This document shows positions 1 to 7,898 of a stretch of 64,000 bases of DNA, piece by piece. Both the position numbers and the translations under genes were made by a program. The stretch comes from Lachnospiraceae bacterium. Lineage in GTDB: Bacteria; Bacillota; Clostridia; Lachnospirales; Lachnospiraceae. The notes below the pieces were generated by a model. It searched no databases and had not been told where the DNA came from. It worked only from the letters and a program-made list of their open reading frames with translations. Every line of letters begins with the position of its first letter. Position 1 is the stretch's first letter. The stretch covers positions 1 to 64,000 of the forward strand of contig VSND01000018.1 in assembly GCA_009774145.1 (NCBI GenBank). The letters run 5' to 3'.

Positions 1-30
1 CACCAAGTAGAATAGAAAAATATATTTACA

Positions 31-59
31 AGGGTGACAGTTTAAAGTGCTGCCACCCT
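31..59 (+). terminator. hairpin, terminator-like
   Basis: Two arms, AGGGTG-a-CAG and CTG-c-CACCCT, pair over nine bases with one a/c mismatch around a nine-base loop. Only A-rich sequence follows, with no T-run, so termination efficiency is uncertain. It probably closes a gene lying left of the window, within the same mobile-element remnant. Confidence 0.4.
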
Positions 60-106
60 CTGTAATTAAAAAGTAACCATTAACTATGCACCGCCCCATG
101 TGGGAG

Positions 107-226
107 GAGGACACTGAAAAAGTAGTCAAATACAAAAGTTCACCACAATATATTTTCCGCTTTTATAATTCGCACCACAACATATTGTGTTAGATTTCTG
201 CATAAAAGGACTTTTTCAGTATCCTC
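107..226. repeat. 17-bp inverted repeat flanking 86 bp
   Basis: The arms at 107-123 and 210-226 are reverse complements at 16 of 17 positions. They sit just upstream of the sigma-factor gene, and the enclosed stretch is AT-rich with near-repeats of ACCACAA-AT. It could be a regulatory hairpin or the ends of a small inserted palindrome; no gene is seen inside. Confidence 0.5.
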
Positions 227-250
227 TGTGGGAGAAAGGGGGAATCATTT

Positions 251-709
251 ATGCCTTGCAAAGAAGCATACAGAGAACACATCATGTATACTTTCAATGG
301 CTTTTGCAAGACCGTCATACGTTATGCAGCACTCAACGCATGGCGTGACAGGAGCAGACGGCGGCAAAAAGAAATATCCCTTGAATACCTCACAGAAGAA
401 AAGTTTTACCCTTTAGGCACAACAGACGAATATTTTGAAGCACCCTATGAAGAATACCCTATAACGATATGCGGTCAGACAGTTATCCTCACCAATGGGG
501 AGCTTGCCGCCGCCTTGTTATCCCTGCCGGAGAGAAACCGGGAAATCATTTTTCTTTACTTTTTCGGGGATTACACACAACAGGAAATCGGGGAAATGTA
601 CGGACGCTGCCGGAGTACGACCGGGTATCAAATCCGCAGGACGTTAAAACTCCTGCAAAGAAAAATGGAGGTGCTTTCGCATGGGAAATCCGAATCTTTT
701 ACCCTATGA
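251..709 (+). CDS. sigma-70-like factor of a conjugative transposon (Tn916 orf7-like)
   Basis: This 152-residue protein resembles the small sigma-70-type regulators of Tn916/Tn1549-like elements. The C-terminal half (about residues 85-140) has the region-4 pattern: a LPERNREII segment followed by a helix-turn-helix around YTQQEIGEMYGRCRSTTGYQ. In these elements such proteins sit just before the orf8-like gene and near the xis-int recombination module, and are thought to help control transfer or excision. The start is set by AAGGGGG eight bases upstream. It overlaps the next gene by 29 bases. No xis or int follows, so the element is probably truncated. Family call is fairly firm; the exact role is inferred. 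Confidence 0.75.
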   Translation: MPCKEAYREHIMYTFNGFCKTVIRYAALNAWRDRSRRRQKEISLEYLTEEKFYPLGTTDEYFEAPYEEYPITICGQTVILTNGELAAALLSLPERNREIIFLYFFGDYTQQEIGEMYGRCRSTTGYQIRRTLKLLQRKMEVLSHGKSESFTL

Positions 710-893
710 AACGATTGTCCGGGCGACCAGTGGAGAACCGGAAGCCGTGGACGAGGTTTTACGGCATTACAGCAAGCGTATCAGAATCGCCGCCATTGAA
801 AACGGGCATATCGACAGGGATACCGAGGACAGCATAAAACAGTGGCTTGTCGCTGCCCTGTTTAAGTTTCGCTTTGATGAACAGGAAGTATAA
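681..893 (+). CDS. helix-turn-helix domain protein (Tn916 orf8-like)
   Basis: The 70-residue product matches the small orf8-like proteins that follow the orf7-like sigma factor in Tn916-family elements. It has the typical opening (LLPYETIVRATSGEPEAVDE), a central basic YSKRIRIAA stretch and an ending rich in F, D and E. A GAGGTG site lies just before the ATG, inside the end of the sigma gene, so the two are translationally coupled. The role is probably regulatory and is not shown by the sequence. Normally excisionase and integrase would come next; instead an unrelated gene starts 74 bases downstream. Confidence 0.7.
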   Translation: MGNPNLLPYETIVRATSGEPEAVDEVLRHYSKRIRIAAIENGHIDRDTEDSIKQWLVAALFKFRFDEQEV

Positions 894-966
894 CAAATCT
901 CTTTTATTTTTTGTTGAAAGGATATATAATAAAGCAACAACTCAAAATTTTTAAAGAGGTGCATAA

Positions 967-1386
967 ATGAAAGAATATATAACAAAGCGGGTACATGAAT
1001 TATATTGGGAAAAAGATATAAATTGTGCAAGAACAACTCTTATTTGTTTGAGTGAACTATTTGAAATTGCCATTGAACCACAAACAATTTGCTCTGCGGT
1101 TGGATTACATGGTGCAGGTGGATACAGAGCGCAATGTGGTCTGGTTGAAGGTGCGCTTATGTTCATAGGGATTTATTTTCATACATTGGGAAAAGCAGAA
1201 ACTGAAATTGTATCTGCTTGTTATAATTTTGCGTTTGCCTTTGATAAAACATTTAATTCTCTAAGATGTTTAGAATTACGTCCGACAGGTTTTTCAGAAA
1301 ATAATCCGCCACATTTGTGTGAAAATTTAACTTGCAAAGCAATCGAATTTACATATTGCTATATTTTAGAAATATTGAAATCATAA
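967..1386 (+). CDS. C_GCAxxG_C_C family putative redox protein
   Basis: A 139-residue protein with a spread of cysteines: NCARTTLICLSE near residue 20, CSAVGLHGAGGYRAQCGLVEGA near residues 46-67, then SACYN, LRCLEL, HLCENLTCK and TYCYI. The GGYRAQCGLVEGA stretch is the hallmark (GxCGA/LxxGA) of the C_GCAxxG_C_C family, whose members are thought to be redox-active or metal-binding. The start follows AGAGGTG. The gene is AT-rich and lies between mobile-element remnants, so it is probably cargo. A terminator follows at 1451. The molecular partner is unknown. Confidence 0.7.
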   Translation: MKEYITKRVHELYWEKDINCARTTLICLSELFEIAIEPQTICSAVGLHGAGGYRAQCGLVEGALMFIGIYFHTLGKAETEIVSACYNFAFAFDKTFNSLRCLELRPTGFSENNPPHLCENLTCKAIEFTYCYILEILKS

Positions 1387-1450
1387 ACCATTTGTAGAAT
1401 CGTAGCCAAAAGAAAACTGAATAACCGCCGCTACATAGAACAACACACCA

Positions 1451-1485
1451 AAACAGGGAATCAAGAAAAGGTTTCCTGTTTTTTT
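1451..1485 (+). terminator. intrinsic terminator
   Basis: A ten-pair stem (AAACAGGGAA with TTTCCTGTTT, one G-T wobble) around a short A-rich loop is followed by seven T residues. It lies 65 bases after the C_GCAxxG_C_C gene and probably ends that transcript. Confidence 0.7.
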
Positions 1486-1623
1486 GCGCCCATTTTTGGC
1501 ATTTTGAAAAATCGCCAGTATTATACCGGGCAAAAGGGATAGAAAGAAATTCCCTCTCCCGTTTGGCAAATACGTAGGCTGTCCGTGGAGGGCGGGCAAA
1601 AAGAAATTTTCACAAATTCCCGC

Positions 1624-1842
1624 TTATTCCGGCTTGTATGGTTTTGTAAGGAATAGAGAGAAATTTCCGCAAATCACCGTCATTTTTGCTTTGCGTGGTG
1701 TTGTAGGTAGTAGGGGGAGAAATATCGCCGCTGCTTTGGCAAAATCCCCGTTTGCGGCACTAAAGGTATTGACGGAAAGGCTGCAACACACAAGGGCTGT
1801 AATCTGTATCGTTGCTGACAATGAAAGTACCTTTTTTTTCAT
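1624..1842 (-). CDS. small protein with signal-peptide-like N-terminus
   Basis: A 72-residue reading frame opens with MKKKVLSLSATIQITALVCC and then SLSVNTFSAANG: a basic start, a hydrophobic core and a possible signal-peptidase site after FSA. The rest is unlike any family I recognise. A strong GAGGAGGTGG site sits six to seven bases before the ATG, which is the main argument that it is translated. It lies downstream of the kinase scar on the same strand but beyond a terminator. It may be a truncated secreted protein left over from the mobile element, because the C-terminal half has odd composition. Confidence 0.35.
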   Translation of the reverse strand: MKKKVLSLSATIQITALVCCSLSVNTFSAANGDFAKAAAIFLPLLPTTPRKAKMTVICGNFSLFLTKPYKPE

Positions 1843-1865
1843 GTTCCACCTCCTCGTCTATAAAC

Positions 1866-1925
1866 AGAAAAAAGGCTGACCGTCACTACACTTAACATCG
1901 TAAACGGTCAACCTTAATTAAATTT
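1866..1925 (-). terminator. intrinsic terminator after the two-component scar
   Basis: Read on the minus strand, AAGG-t-TGACCGT pairs with ACGGTCA-g-CCTT and is followed directly by a run of T residues. It closes the response-regulator/kinase remnant that ends at 1936. Confidence 0.75.
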
Positions 1926-1935
1926 TTATCCTGCC

Positions 1936-2496
1936 TTAATTAACCTTAATTGCCGGGAAACGGATCAGAAAAGAAGTCCCGACACCGGGGGTGCTATGAA
2001 CGGAAATGGTACCGCCATGAAGCTCTACAATGTTCTTTGCGATTGCAAGCCCTAAGCCTGTCCCCTCGGTTTTGCTCTCCGTATTTGTCCCTCTGTAATA
2101 TCGCTCAAATAATCGTTCTGCCGTCACATTACTCATGCCGCCGCCATTGTCTGATACGTTTATCGTCAACTCACTTTCAGAAACCCCGATTTTTACGGTT
2201 ACGTCACCGCCGCAGGACAGTCCGAGTATTTTGTCAATATCATCATTCTTTGAGGAAAGAAACAGGATAGAGCAAAACGAGAACTCCCGTATTTGCCTGC
2301 AAACCTCAATACCGTCAATATCCGGCAGCATAATATCCAAAACAACCACGTCCGGTTGATATTCCCTGCATACCTGTACAGTGTCCATACCTGTGTACAC
2401 TTTCTTAATGTTTTCAAAACGATCTTGACGCAATACTTCTTCTATTAAATCAGCAATGTCTTTTTCATCATCTACTAACAATATCTTACAATCCAT
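1936..2496 (-). pseudogene. response regulator/histidine kinase deletion fusion
   Basis: Residues 1-98 are the front of an OmpR/VanR-type receiver: VDDEKD acidic pocket, VVVLDIMLPDIDG with the phospho-acceptor Asp, then LFLSSKND and ILGLSCGGD. At about residue 98 the frame switches without a stop into the back of a kinase ATPase domain: INVSDNGGGMSN (G1/N-type box), LFERYY, TEGTGLGLAIAKNIVELHGG (G2) and the terminal FLIRFPA strand. Missing between them are the receiver's last strand with its conserved Lys, the DNA-binding domain, the sensor, the phospho-accepting His and the kinase N-box. Neither half should work, so I call it a remnant of a deleted regulator-kinase pair. It has its own terminator downstream. 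The frame is intact, so a stable hybrid protein could still be made. Confidence 0.85.
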
Positions 2497-2884
2497 GGAT
2501 TACACCGCCTTTTCTCCTGCCGTCAACAGGCTTTTTTTCGTCCTTTGGTATTAGGCCAATTTTTTGCTGCTTCGGAAGCTGTCATGTACTCGGCCATATT
2601 ATCTGCGCCCTTTCTTAAATCACATTGTATACGAACTTACAAATAACAGCAACAGGCAGGTTGCAAATCATATGTTCTATTACCGTCAACACTATGACGT
2701 GCGCACGCATATGACGGTGTACCGTCTGCTTGCCGTAGGTAAAGGCAATACGGTAGAAATCAATTTCAAAGAATGAAAAAGAACCGGGCGCTTTTTCCTG
2801 CGTCCTGTCACGCGACAGAACGCTGATTTCGAGGGAAAAGGTATCAATCCCTTGCCGTTTGATTTTCATTACTGGAAAGCCCCA
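2497..2884. other. intergenic stretch, degraded DNA
   Basis: No gene is recognised in these 388 bases. Two short open frames overlap on opposite strands (2564-2776 and 2615-2869) without good ribosome sites or family motifs. The AT-rich character of the mobile remnant fades into the composition of the next operon here, so this probably marks the boundary of the decayed element. Confidence 0.5.
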
Positions 2885-3559
2885 TTATACAAGGGCTTTT
2901 TCGCCGCTGCTGTTTTCGTTGATTTTTTTCAATGTGCCATGATCCATCTCATACACTTCATCACAAAGCAGTTCCATATCCTCTTTATTGTGGCTGGCCA
3001 GAAGTATCAGTTTTCCCATACGTTTCTGGTCTGAAAAAAATTTTCTCATTTCCGCAACCCCTTCCCTGTCGAGGCCATTCATCGGTTCATCCAGGATCAG
3101 GATTTGCTGGTCTTCCATGGTCGCCTGGGCAATCGCCAGGCGCTGACGCATACCCAGCGAATAGTTGCAGACTTTTTTCTTTGCATAGGGGTCAAGACCC
3201 ACCTTTCGCATGGCAGAATAAATGGCTTCGGCATTCTTTTTATTTCGTATTCGATACAGATATTCCAGATTACGATATCCTGATAAATTGCGGATATATC
3301 CAGGTTCTTCAATGATAATTCCGGCATTTTTCAGCATATCCATCTCTTTTCCCATCGCTTTGCCATTTACCCATATATTCCCGGAATCCACAGGAAGAAA
3401 ACCGCAGATACATTTAAATAATACTGTTTTTCCGGAACCGTTGTATCCGACTATCCCATAGATGTTTCCGCTCCTGCAGGTCATATTTACATCATGCAAT
3501 ACCAAAATCCCTTTAAATGATTTACTTACATGTTTCACTTCGATCACAGACTGTTCCAT
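2885..3559 (-). CDS. ABC transporter ATPase, LanF/BcrA-like
   Basis: A 224-residue nucleotide-binding subunit: Walker A GYNGSGKT (residues 38-45), signature YSLGMRQR (133-140), Walker B ILILDEP (153-159), and a switch His near the end in LLASHNKEDM. The Q-loop position reads IIIEEPGYI, with Glu where most ABC proteins have Gln; this E-loop is typical of LanF/BcrA-type lantibiotic and bacitracin exporters. It would power the two membrane subunits just upstream, exporting or expelling a peptide from the membrane. The ATG at 3559 is preferred to the one at 3565 because AGGGAG is then six bases away. It is the last gene of the operon. Confidence 0.88.
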   Translation of the reverse strand: MEQSVIEVKHVSKSFKGILVLHDVNMTCRSGNIYGIVGYNGSGKTVLFKCICGFLPVDSGNIWVNGKAMGKEMDMLKNAGIIIEEPGYIRNLSGYRNLEYLYRIRNKKNAEAIYSAMRKVGLDPYAKKKVCNYSLGMRQRLAIAQATMEDQQILILDEPMNGLDREGVAEMRKFFSDQKRMGKLILLASHNKEDMELLCDEVYEMDHGTLKKINENSSGEKALV

Positions 3560-3569
3560 TTGCATCTCC

Positions 3570-4427
3570 CTATTCTTCTTGATACCACTGAAATTCGGTT
3601 TTTTTGATTTTCAGGCATATAAAGCCTGCACATGTGAGAATTCCGGCTGTTAATACTGTCAGCATATAGGGAACCGAAGGCTGAATAAAACGGTCATGTA
3701 ATTTGACTCCAATATGGGTTACCCGCATCCAGTTTACCGGTGCAAACATTGCCGTCTGCCTTTTTAACAATGGATGAATATTCTCAACCAGATAAATCAT
3801 CATCACCATAAGAAATGCCCCGGTAACCGCAACACTTCTGCTTATGTACAGGCTGACTGCAAACATAAAAAGACCAGTAAAAGCAATCACCAGAGTGCCA
3901 AGCAGCACGGTCAGTCCAAGCAGTTCCAGAGGGGTAAACAGCTGCATGGTTTCATAGGAAAAAAAGAACAAAAACCGGTACGCCTCCTCGCCGCCCGTTA
4001 ATGCCAGCGTATGATACAATTTCCCCCAGCCCAGTGTATACTCACATGAGCCGGTCAGCAAAAGCATACTGAACCCTATATTGGCGGCCATGAGCAAAAA
4101 TGCCTGTGCAAATATCGCGCCAATCTGTCCTGCTGCCCACCGCATCCTCCCTGTACGGATGACCTGATACATATTTTTATTCTGCATAAATGGAACATCT
4201 GAAAAATAATAAATGATCCCGACCATAAATAACAGTAAAAAGAAAAGATTGGACAGGAGAAACGGGAATGCCCATGGCGCTGCCCCACAGTCCAGATCTT
4301 TTGAAGCACGTACAACCGGCCGCATGTACAGATACAAGATGCATCCCTGCAGGAATACCACGGAATACGTCCTGGAACTGAAGATCCGCTCTGCAAGTGC
4401 CTGCCGAAAAAAACGAACATATAACAT
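3570..4427 (-). CDS. ABC-2-type permease subunit, LanE/G-like
   Basis: A 285-residue membrane protein with about six hydrophobic spans (among them PFLLSNLFFLLLFMVGIIYYF, the stretch after QIGAIFAQAF, and several in the second half) and a short basic tail KIKKTEFQWYQEE. Its position between the ATPase and a second permease fits the LanEG pair of bacteriocin-immunity exporters. The frame is open further upstream, but the ATG at 4427 has AAGGAGG nine bases before it and starts six bases after the preceding gene. Sequence similarity in this family is low, so the call rests on topology and context. Confidence 0.75.
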   Translation of the reverse strand: MLYVRFFRQALAERIFSSRTYSVVFLQGCILYLYMRPVVRASKDLDCGAAPWAFPFLLSNLFFLLLFMVGIIYYFSDVPFMQNKNMYQVIRTGRMRWAAGQIGAIFAQAFLLMAANIGFSMLLLTGSCEYTLGWGKLYHTLALTGGEEAYRFLFFFSYETMQLFTPLELLGLTVLLGTLVIAFTGLFMFAVSLYISRSVAVTGAFLMVMMIYLVENIHPLLKRQTAMFAPVNWMRVTHIGVKLHDRFIQPSVPYMLTVLTAGILTCAGFICLKIKKTEFQWYQEE

Positions 4428-4432
4428 GGTGC

Positions 4433-5212
4433 CTACATCCTCCTTTTCAGCTGCCGTACACCCGCAAGGCCAAAAAGCAGCCACGCCGCGGCTCCTGCCG
4501 CAAATGCCCAGGTGAACATTTTTATATCGCTGTTCCATATGTTGTATCTGGCATCAAAAATTATATGGGGATCCAATGCCGCTGTTTTCCGAAAGCTGTC
4601 CGCACCAAATTCAGTCAACATCTGATACAGCAAAACCGGCAAGGAATAAACAAGCAGTTTATTTGATAAAAAAAGAGAACAAAATGCTGCCGCCATCGAC
4701 AAAATGCCTGCCAGAATCCCCCATTGTGTTCCATAAAGGAAAAACCAGAAGAGGTAATATCCACGCTCCAAAAAATAACGATAACCGCCGGACTGTAAGA
4801 TATATTCCATCATTCCTTCATCCACCCAGGGCAAACCTGCCAGGCAGCACACAGAAAAGCAGGTGATACCGATTCCCATGGTCAGTACAGATGATAAAAA
4901 AATAACAAACATTTTGGAAAAGACATAGCTTTCCAGATTTCCGCGAATCACCAGATACTTCGTGTAATGATATTCCAGCTCATCTGTAAACGCGGCTGCA
5001 TATGGAATGGCCGCCACTGAAAAGGCGATCAAAAAACCAGCATCATAAGAGGACAGCAGTACCGCTGACAAAACAGAATCTCCCAGATTCCCCATCCCAT
5101 CGTTTGCGGACAAAAACAAAATCAAAACGATTCCCGGAACAGAAAAACAGAATTCTTTTTTACGAAACAGGCGGCCGATTTCTGTTCGAACGTATGCCGG
5201 TCGCTTCCGCAC
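4433..5212 (-). CDS. ABC-2-type permease subunit, LanE/G-like
   Basis: A 259-residue membrane protein with about six hydrophobic spans: near residues 20-40, 60-75, 95-125, 150-185 and two in the last third. It starts with GTG inside the stop of the lipoprotein gene (TAGTG), with GGAGGTG upstream, so translation is coupled. With its neighbour it would form the two-permease channel of a LanFEG-like transporter. The exported substrate cannot be told from the sequence. Confidence 0.75.
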   Translation of the reverse strand: MRKRPAYVRTEIGRLFRKKEFCFSVPGIVLILFLSANDGMGNLGDSVLSAVLLSSYDAGFLIAFSVAAIPYAAAFTDELEYHYTKYLVIRGNLESYVFSKMFVIFLSSVLTMGIGITCFSVCCLAGLPWVDEGMMEYILQSGGYRYFLERGYYLFWFFLYGTQWGILAGILSMAAAFCSLFLSNKLLVYSLPVLLYQMLTEFGADSFRKTAALDPHIIFDARYNIWNSDIKMFTWAFAAGAAAWLLFGLAGVRQLKRRM

Positions 5213-6348
5213 TAAATCAACACCTCCGTACCGTCCACCGCATCCACAAACATATATTGTGTATATTCATATTTTTCGCCGGTGTCACTGTCGTTCCCGG
5301 TTTCCAGAACTTCAAATAACCATACAATTTTCACATCGTATGTGCGGTCTGCTGATTTCACCGGCATTTTGTATAATTCTGCCCGTTTTACGGTAAAGGA
5401 GGGCCCTATTATATCCGCATATTTCTTTGATACGGTTTTAACAACTGTATCAAGATCCAGCAGGCTTACGGCGTCTCCCGGCTCGGAAAAAGAATATAAC
5501 CGTGAGATATCCAATCGTTCCAATCCATCTGCAGAACACAGCGCCTGAATCGGCCGGTTGCTCTCCTCATCTTCCGGGAAATCCTGACTTCCAAAATATA
5601 TGGGAAGTCCCTCCTGCAACTGAACCGCTGTGTAAAAATAACAGTCGTCTTCCGCTCCCCAGGAAATTCCTTCTGTACGCAGAGCTTCCCCCGTTTTATC
5701 AAGCATCATAAATTCTTCTGCCATAGTCTCATGATCCAGTGCGTAGTAATCATATGCTGCATTTTCAAGCTCATAGCCCGCATCGCGGATGTTCTTTAAT
5801 ACACGTTCAAACATCATCTCGGGATCACCGGCTTCTAATACCGCATCTTTTGCATAACGTTCTGCGTTATAATGCGAATAGAGGCGAAATGCTCCGTTTA
5901 TCTTTTCAAACACCGGAGTGTGACTGTAAGTTACATTTGTGCTGATATTCAAAAATGTATCATCCTCATAATTCGCTGTATAACATGGAAATTCCGTACC
6001 GTCTTCCCCGGATCCGGTTTCCTTCTGTTCATCCACGATGGTCTTTCCCTCCGCAAACACTGCTTTGACTTTTTCTATATCCGGCTGCTGAAGAGCGGCT
6101 GTCATTGTGTGGAGATTCTCCATATCTGCCTCCTCAGAAATCCGCAGATCCATATCAAATACCACGCCATCTATGGTTTCCTCAAATCTTTCTGGAAAAT
6201 CCGGTTGAGGTACATCACGTTCGGTCTGCGCTGTGTCCTCTGCGCTTATTTCGTTTTCGGCATCTGCCTGGAACGATTCTTCTCCACATCCGACACTGCA
6301 CAGAGATAATAATGCCGCAGTCAAAAGAATGCTTTTCTTCACTTTCAT
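5212..6348 (-). CDS. lipoprotein of the peptide-sensing/ABC operon, unknown family
   Basis: A 378-residue protein with a lipoprotein signal: MKVKKSILLTAALLSLCSVGC, lipobox ending at Cys21. An acidic linker follows (residues 22-52), then a soluble domain with regular strands and FDMDL, YTANYEDDTF, SHYNAERYA and RTYDVKIVWLFEV motifs that I do not recognise. It should sit on the outer membrane face. Coupling to two permeases and an ATPase suggests it helps recognise a peptide or holds it off, like the LanI-type immunity lipoproteins in role but not in visible sequence. RBS AAAAAGGAGATG lies upstream, and a TATGAT box at 6384-6389 (minus strand) could be its promoter. Confidence 0.7.
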   Translation of the reverse strand: MKVKKSILLTAALLSLCSVGCGEESFQADAENEISAEDTAQTERDVPQPDFPERFEETIDGVVFDMDLRISEEADMENLHTMTAALQQPDIEKVKAVFAEGKTIVDEQKETGSGEDGTEFPCYTANYEDDTFLNISTNVTYSHTPVFEKINGAFRLYSHYNAERYAKDAVLEAGDPEMMFERVLKNIRDAGYELENAAYDYYALDHETMAEEFMMLDKTGEALRTEGISWGAEDDCYFYTAVQLQEGLPIYFGSQDFPEDEESNRPIQALCSADGLERLDISRLYSFSEPGDAVSLLDLDTVVKTVSKKYADIIGPSFTVKRAELYKMPVKSADRTYDVKIVWLFEVLETGNDSDTGEKYEYTQYMFVDAVDGTEVLI

Positions 6349-6602
6349 AAATACTTCATCTCCTTTTTGTACTTTATTTGTCGATCATACCATAACTCAA
6401 TGCCAGATGTTTCCTTTTGTCCGTAAACCTCCGGATTTCTGTCCGCGAACGCACAGGCAGAAACCATGAGCAAAGTACACCAGAAATCCGACAGCTTCTT
6501 CCAGAAAGAAAAAACCGCCGGATTTTTTTGCAGACATAGAGCGAGGGGGAGGTTCCTGCACCTTTTTTGGATGCCTTTCTCCCCCTCGCTTCACGTATTT
6601 CA
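6349..6602 (-). other. intercistronic region with a 12-bp hairpin
   Basis: Between the kinase and the lipoprotein gene, bases 6540-6551 (AGCGAGGGGGAG) pair perfectly with 6579-6590 around a 27-base loop. On the minus strand this lies 13 bases past the kinase stop, and an A-run, CCGGCGG and a T-run follow. It is likely a terminator or RNA-processing site that separates regulator expression from transporter expression. A second inverted repeat pairs 6432-6441 with 6481-6490. Confidence 0.55.
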
Positions 6603-7898
6603 TTAGAAAAACAGCATAACTGTTATTTTGAATTCTGTTTCATTAAACTGGTATTTCATCGTTCCGTTATACTTTTCCAGGGCGGCTTTTACACTCTGCA
6701 TCCCCCAGCCGTGGCCTGCCTTGTCCTCTTTCGACGTAATCAGCCTGCCAGTCCTTTCATCAATCAGCGGCTGTCTGGAAATCGTATTGGAGATCTGGAT
6801 CACAATAAACTGATGTACCCGGCATATTTTCAGACAGATTTCTGCATTTTCTGTGTCTTTGCTTCCCTCGATGGCATTGTCCATCAAGTTTCCCAGAATT
6901 GTACATACATCATTTGTCCGGATACCCGTATGGGACGGAAACTCTACATCCATGCTTACCGTTATTCCAAGCTGCTCTGCCTTTTGCTTTTTGCTGCTGA
7001 GAATCACATCGATGATATCATTTCCTGTAAAACTCTTCAGCATCAGTTCTTTCATAGGCTCGCTGATCTGACTGATGTATGCGCTTGCCTCATCCAGCCG
7101 TTCAGAACGCATCATCTGATACAAGATATCCAGATGATTGTTCAGATCATGGTATAATCTTGCATTGCTTTCATACAGATCACTTACCATCTGGTAGTTT
7201 TCCCGCAGCAGTTCATTTTGCATTTCCGCTATTTTGTTCCGTATTTTTTCGTTTCGATTTTCCTGACAGCTATAGACAATATAAATTCCCAGACCGCAGA
7301 GAACCACCGTCAAACCCCAGATGCTGGACAATTCCACCGAAGAAATGCTCTGTGACCGTTCCCGATAATATAAAAATCCCAAAAAAGCGATCCCTGTTAT
7401 CAACAGTATATTTCGTTCATAATTGCTTCTTATAACCGGAATCAGCCATTTTCTCAATAAAATCATAAAAACGATCATGACAGACTTTGCCAGAACAACC
7501 AATCCTATTCTTTGTGGAGAAAATGTCATGATTGTATCGCCGTTTATGTTCCATCGGTTTCCAAGAGAGAGGTACAGGCTGCTTACCAACATATCTGTGC
7601 TGCAGAAGCAGAACGTGTAAAACAGGATAAATGTCAATAGTTTTATATAATTGATCCGATAAAGAGCCCGTGCCACGATACTGCTTACCAGTACCAGCTG
7701 CAAAAGCGTAAATGTTGAATAGAGCACTATATTATTGATGACCAATACCCAGGCAGCCATGCTCACTACATAAATACAATCCCAATATATGCCTGCATTT
7801 TTTCTCTGATCTTTAAATGCTTCCCAAAGCAGCCAGAACATTAAGCCCACTTCGGTCAGACAGGCCGCCCATTCTGTAAATTCTGATAAAAATATCAT
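6603..7898 (-). CDS. AgrC-like sensor histidine kinase (GHKL)
   Basis: A 431-residue kinase. The N-terminal half has about six hydrophobic spans (to residue 210), as in AgrC/ComD-type peptide-pheromone receptors. A coiled helix leads to the phospho-accepting His250 in LYHDLNNHLDIL, the HPK10-type H-box. The ATPase part has an N-box around ILGNLMDNAIEGS and a G-box GHGWGMQSVK near residue 400. It overlaps the regulator gene by four bases (ATGA), so the pair is co-translated. It would sense an extracellular peptide and phosphorylate the LytTR partner. No AgrB/AgrD-like genes are nearby, so the ligand may come from elsewhere. Confidence 0.9.
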   Translation of the reverse strand: MIFLSEFTEWAACLTEVGLMFWLLWEAFKDQRKNAGIYWDCIYVVSMAAWVLVINNIVLYSTFTLLQLVLVSSIVARALYRINYIKLLTFILFYTFCFCSTDMLVSSLYLSLGNRWNINGDTIMTFSPQRIGLVVLAKSVMIVFMILLRKWLIPVIRSNYERNILLITGIAFLGFLYYRERSQSISSVELSSIWGLTVVLCGLGIYIVYSCQENRNEKIRNKIAEMQNELLRENYQMVSDLYESNARLYHDLNNHLDILYQMMRSERLDEASAYISQISEPMKELMLKSFTGNDIIDVILSSKKQKAEQLGITVSMDVEFPSHTGIRTNDVCTILGNLMDNAIEGSKDTENAEICLKICRVHQFIVIQISNTISRQPLIDERTGRLITSKEDKAGHGWGMQSVKAALEKYNGTMKYQFNETEFKITVMLFF

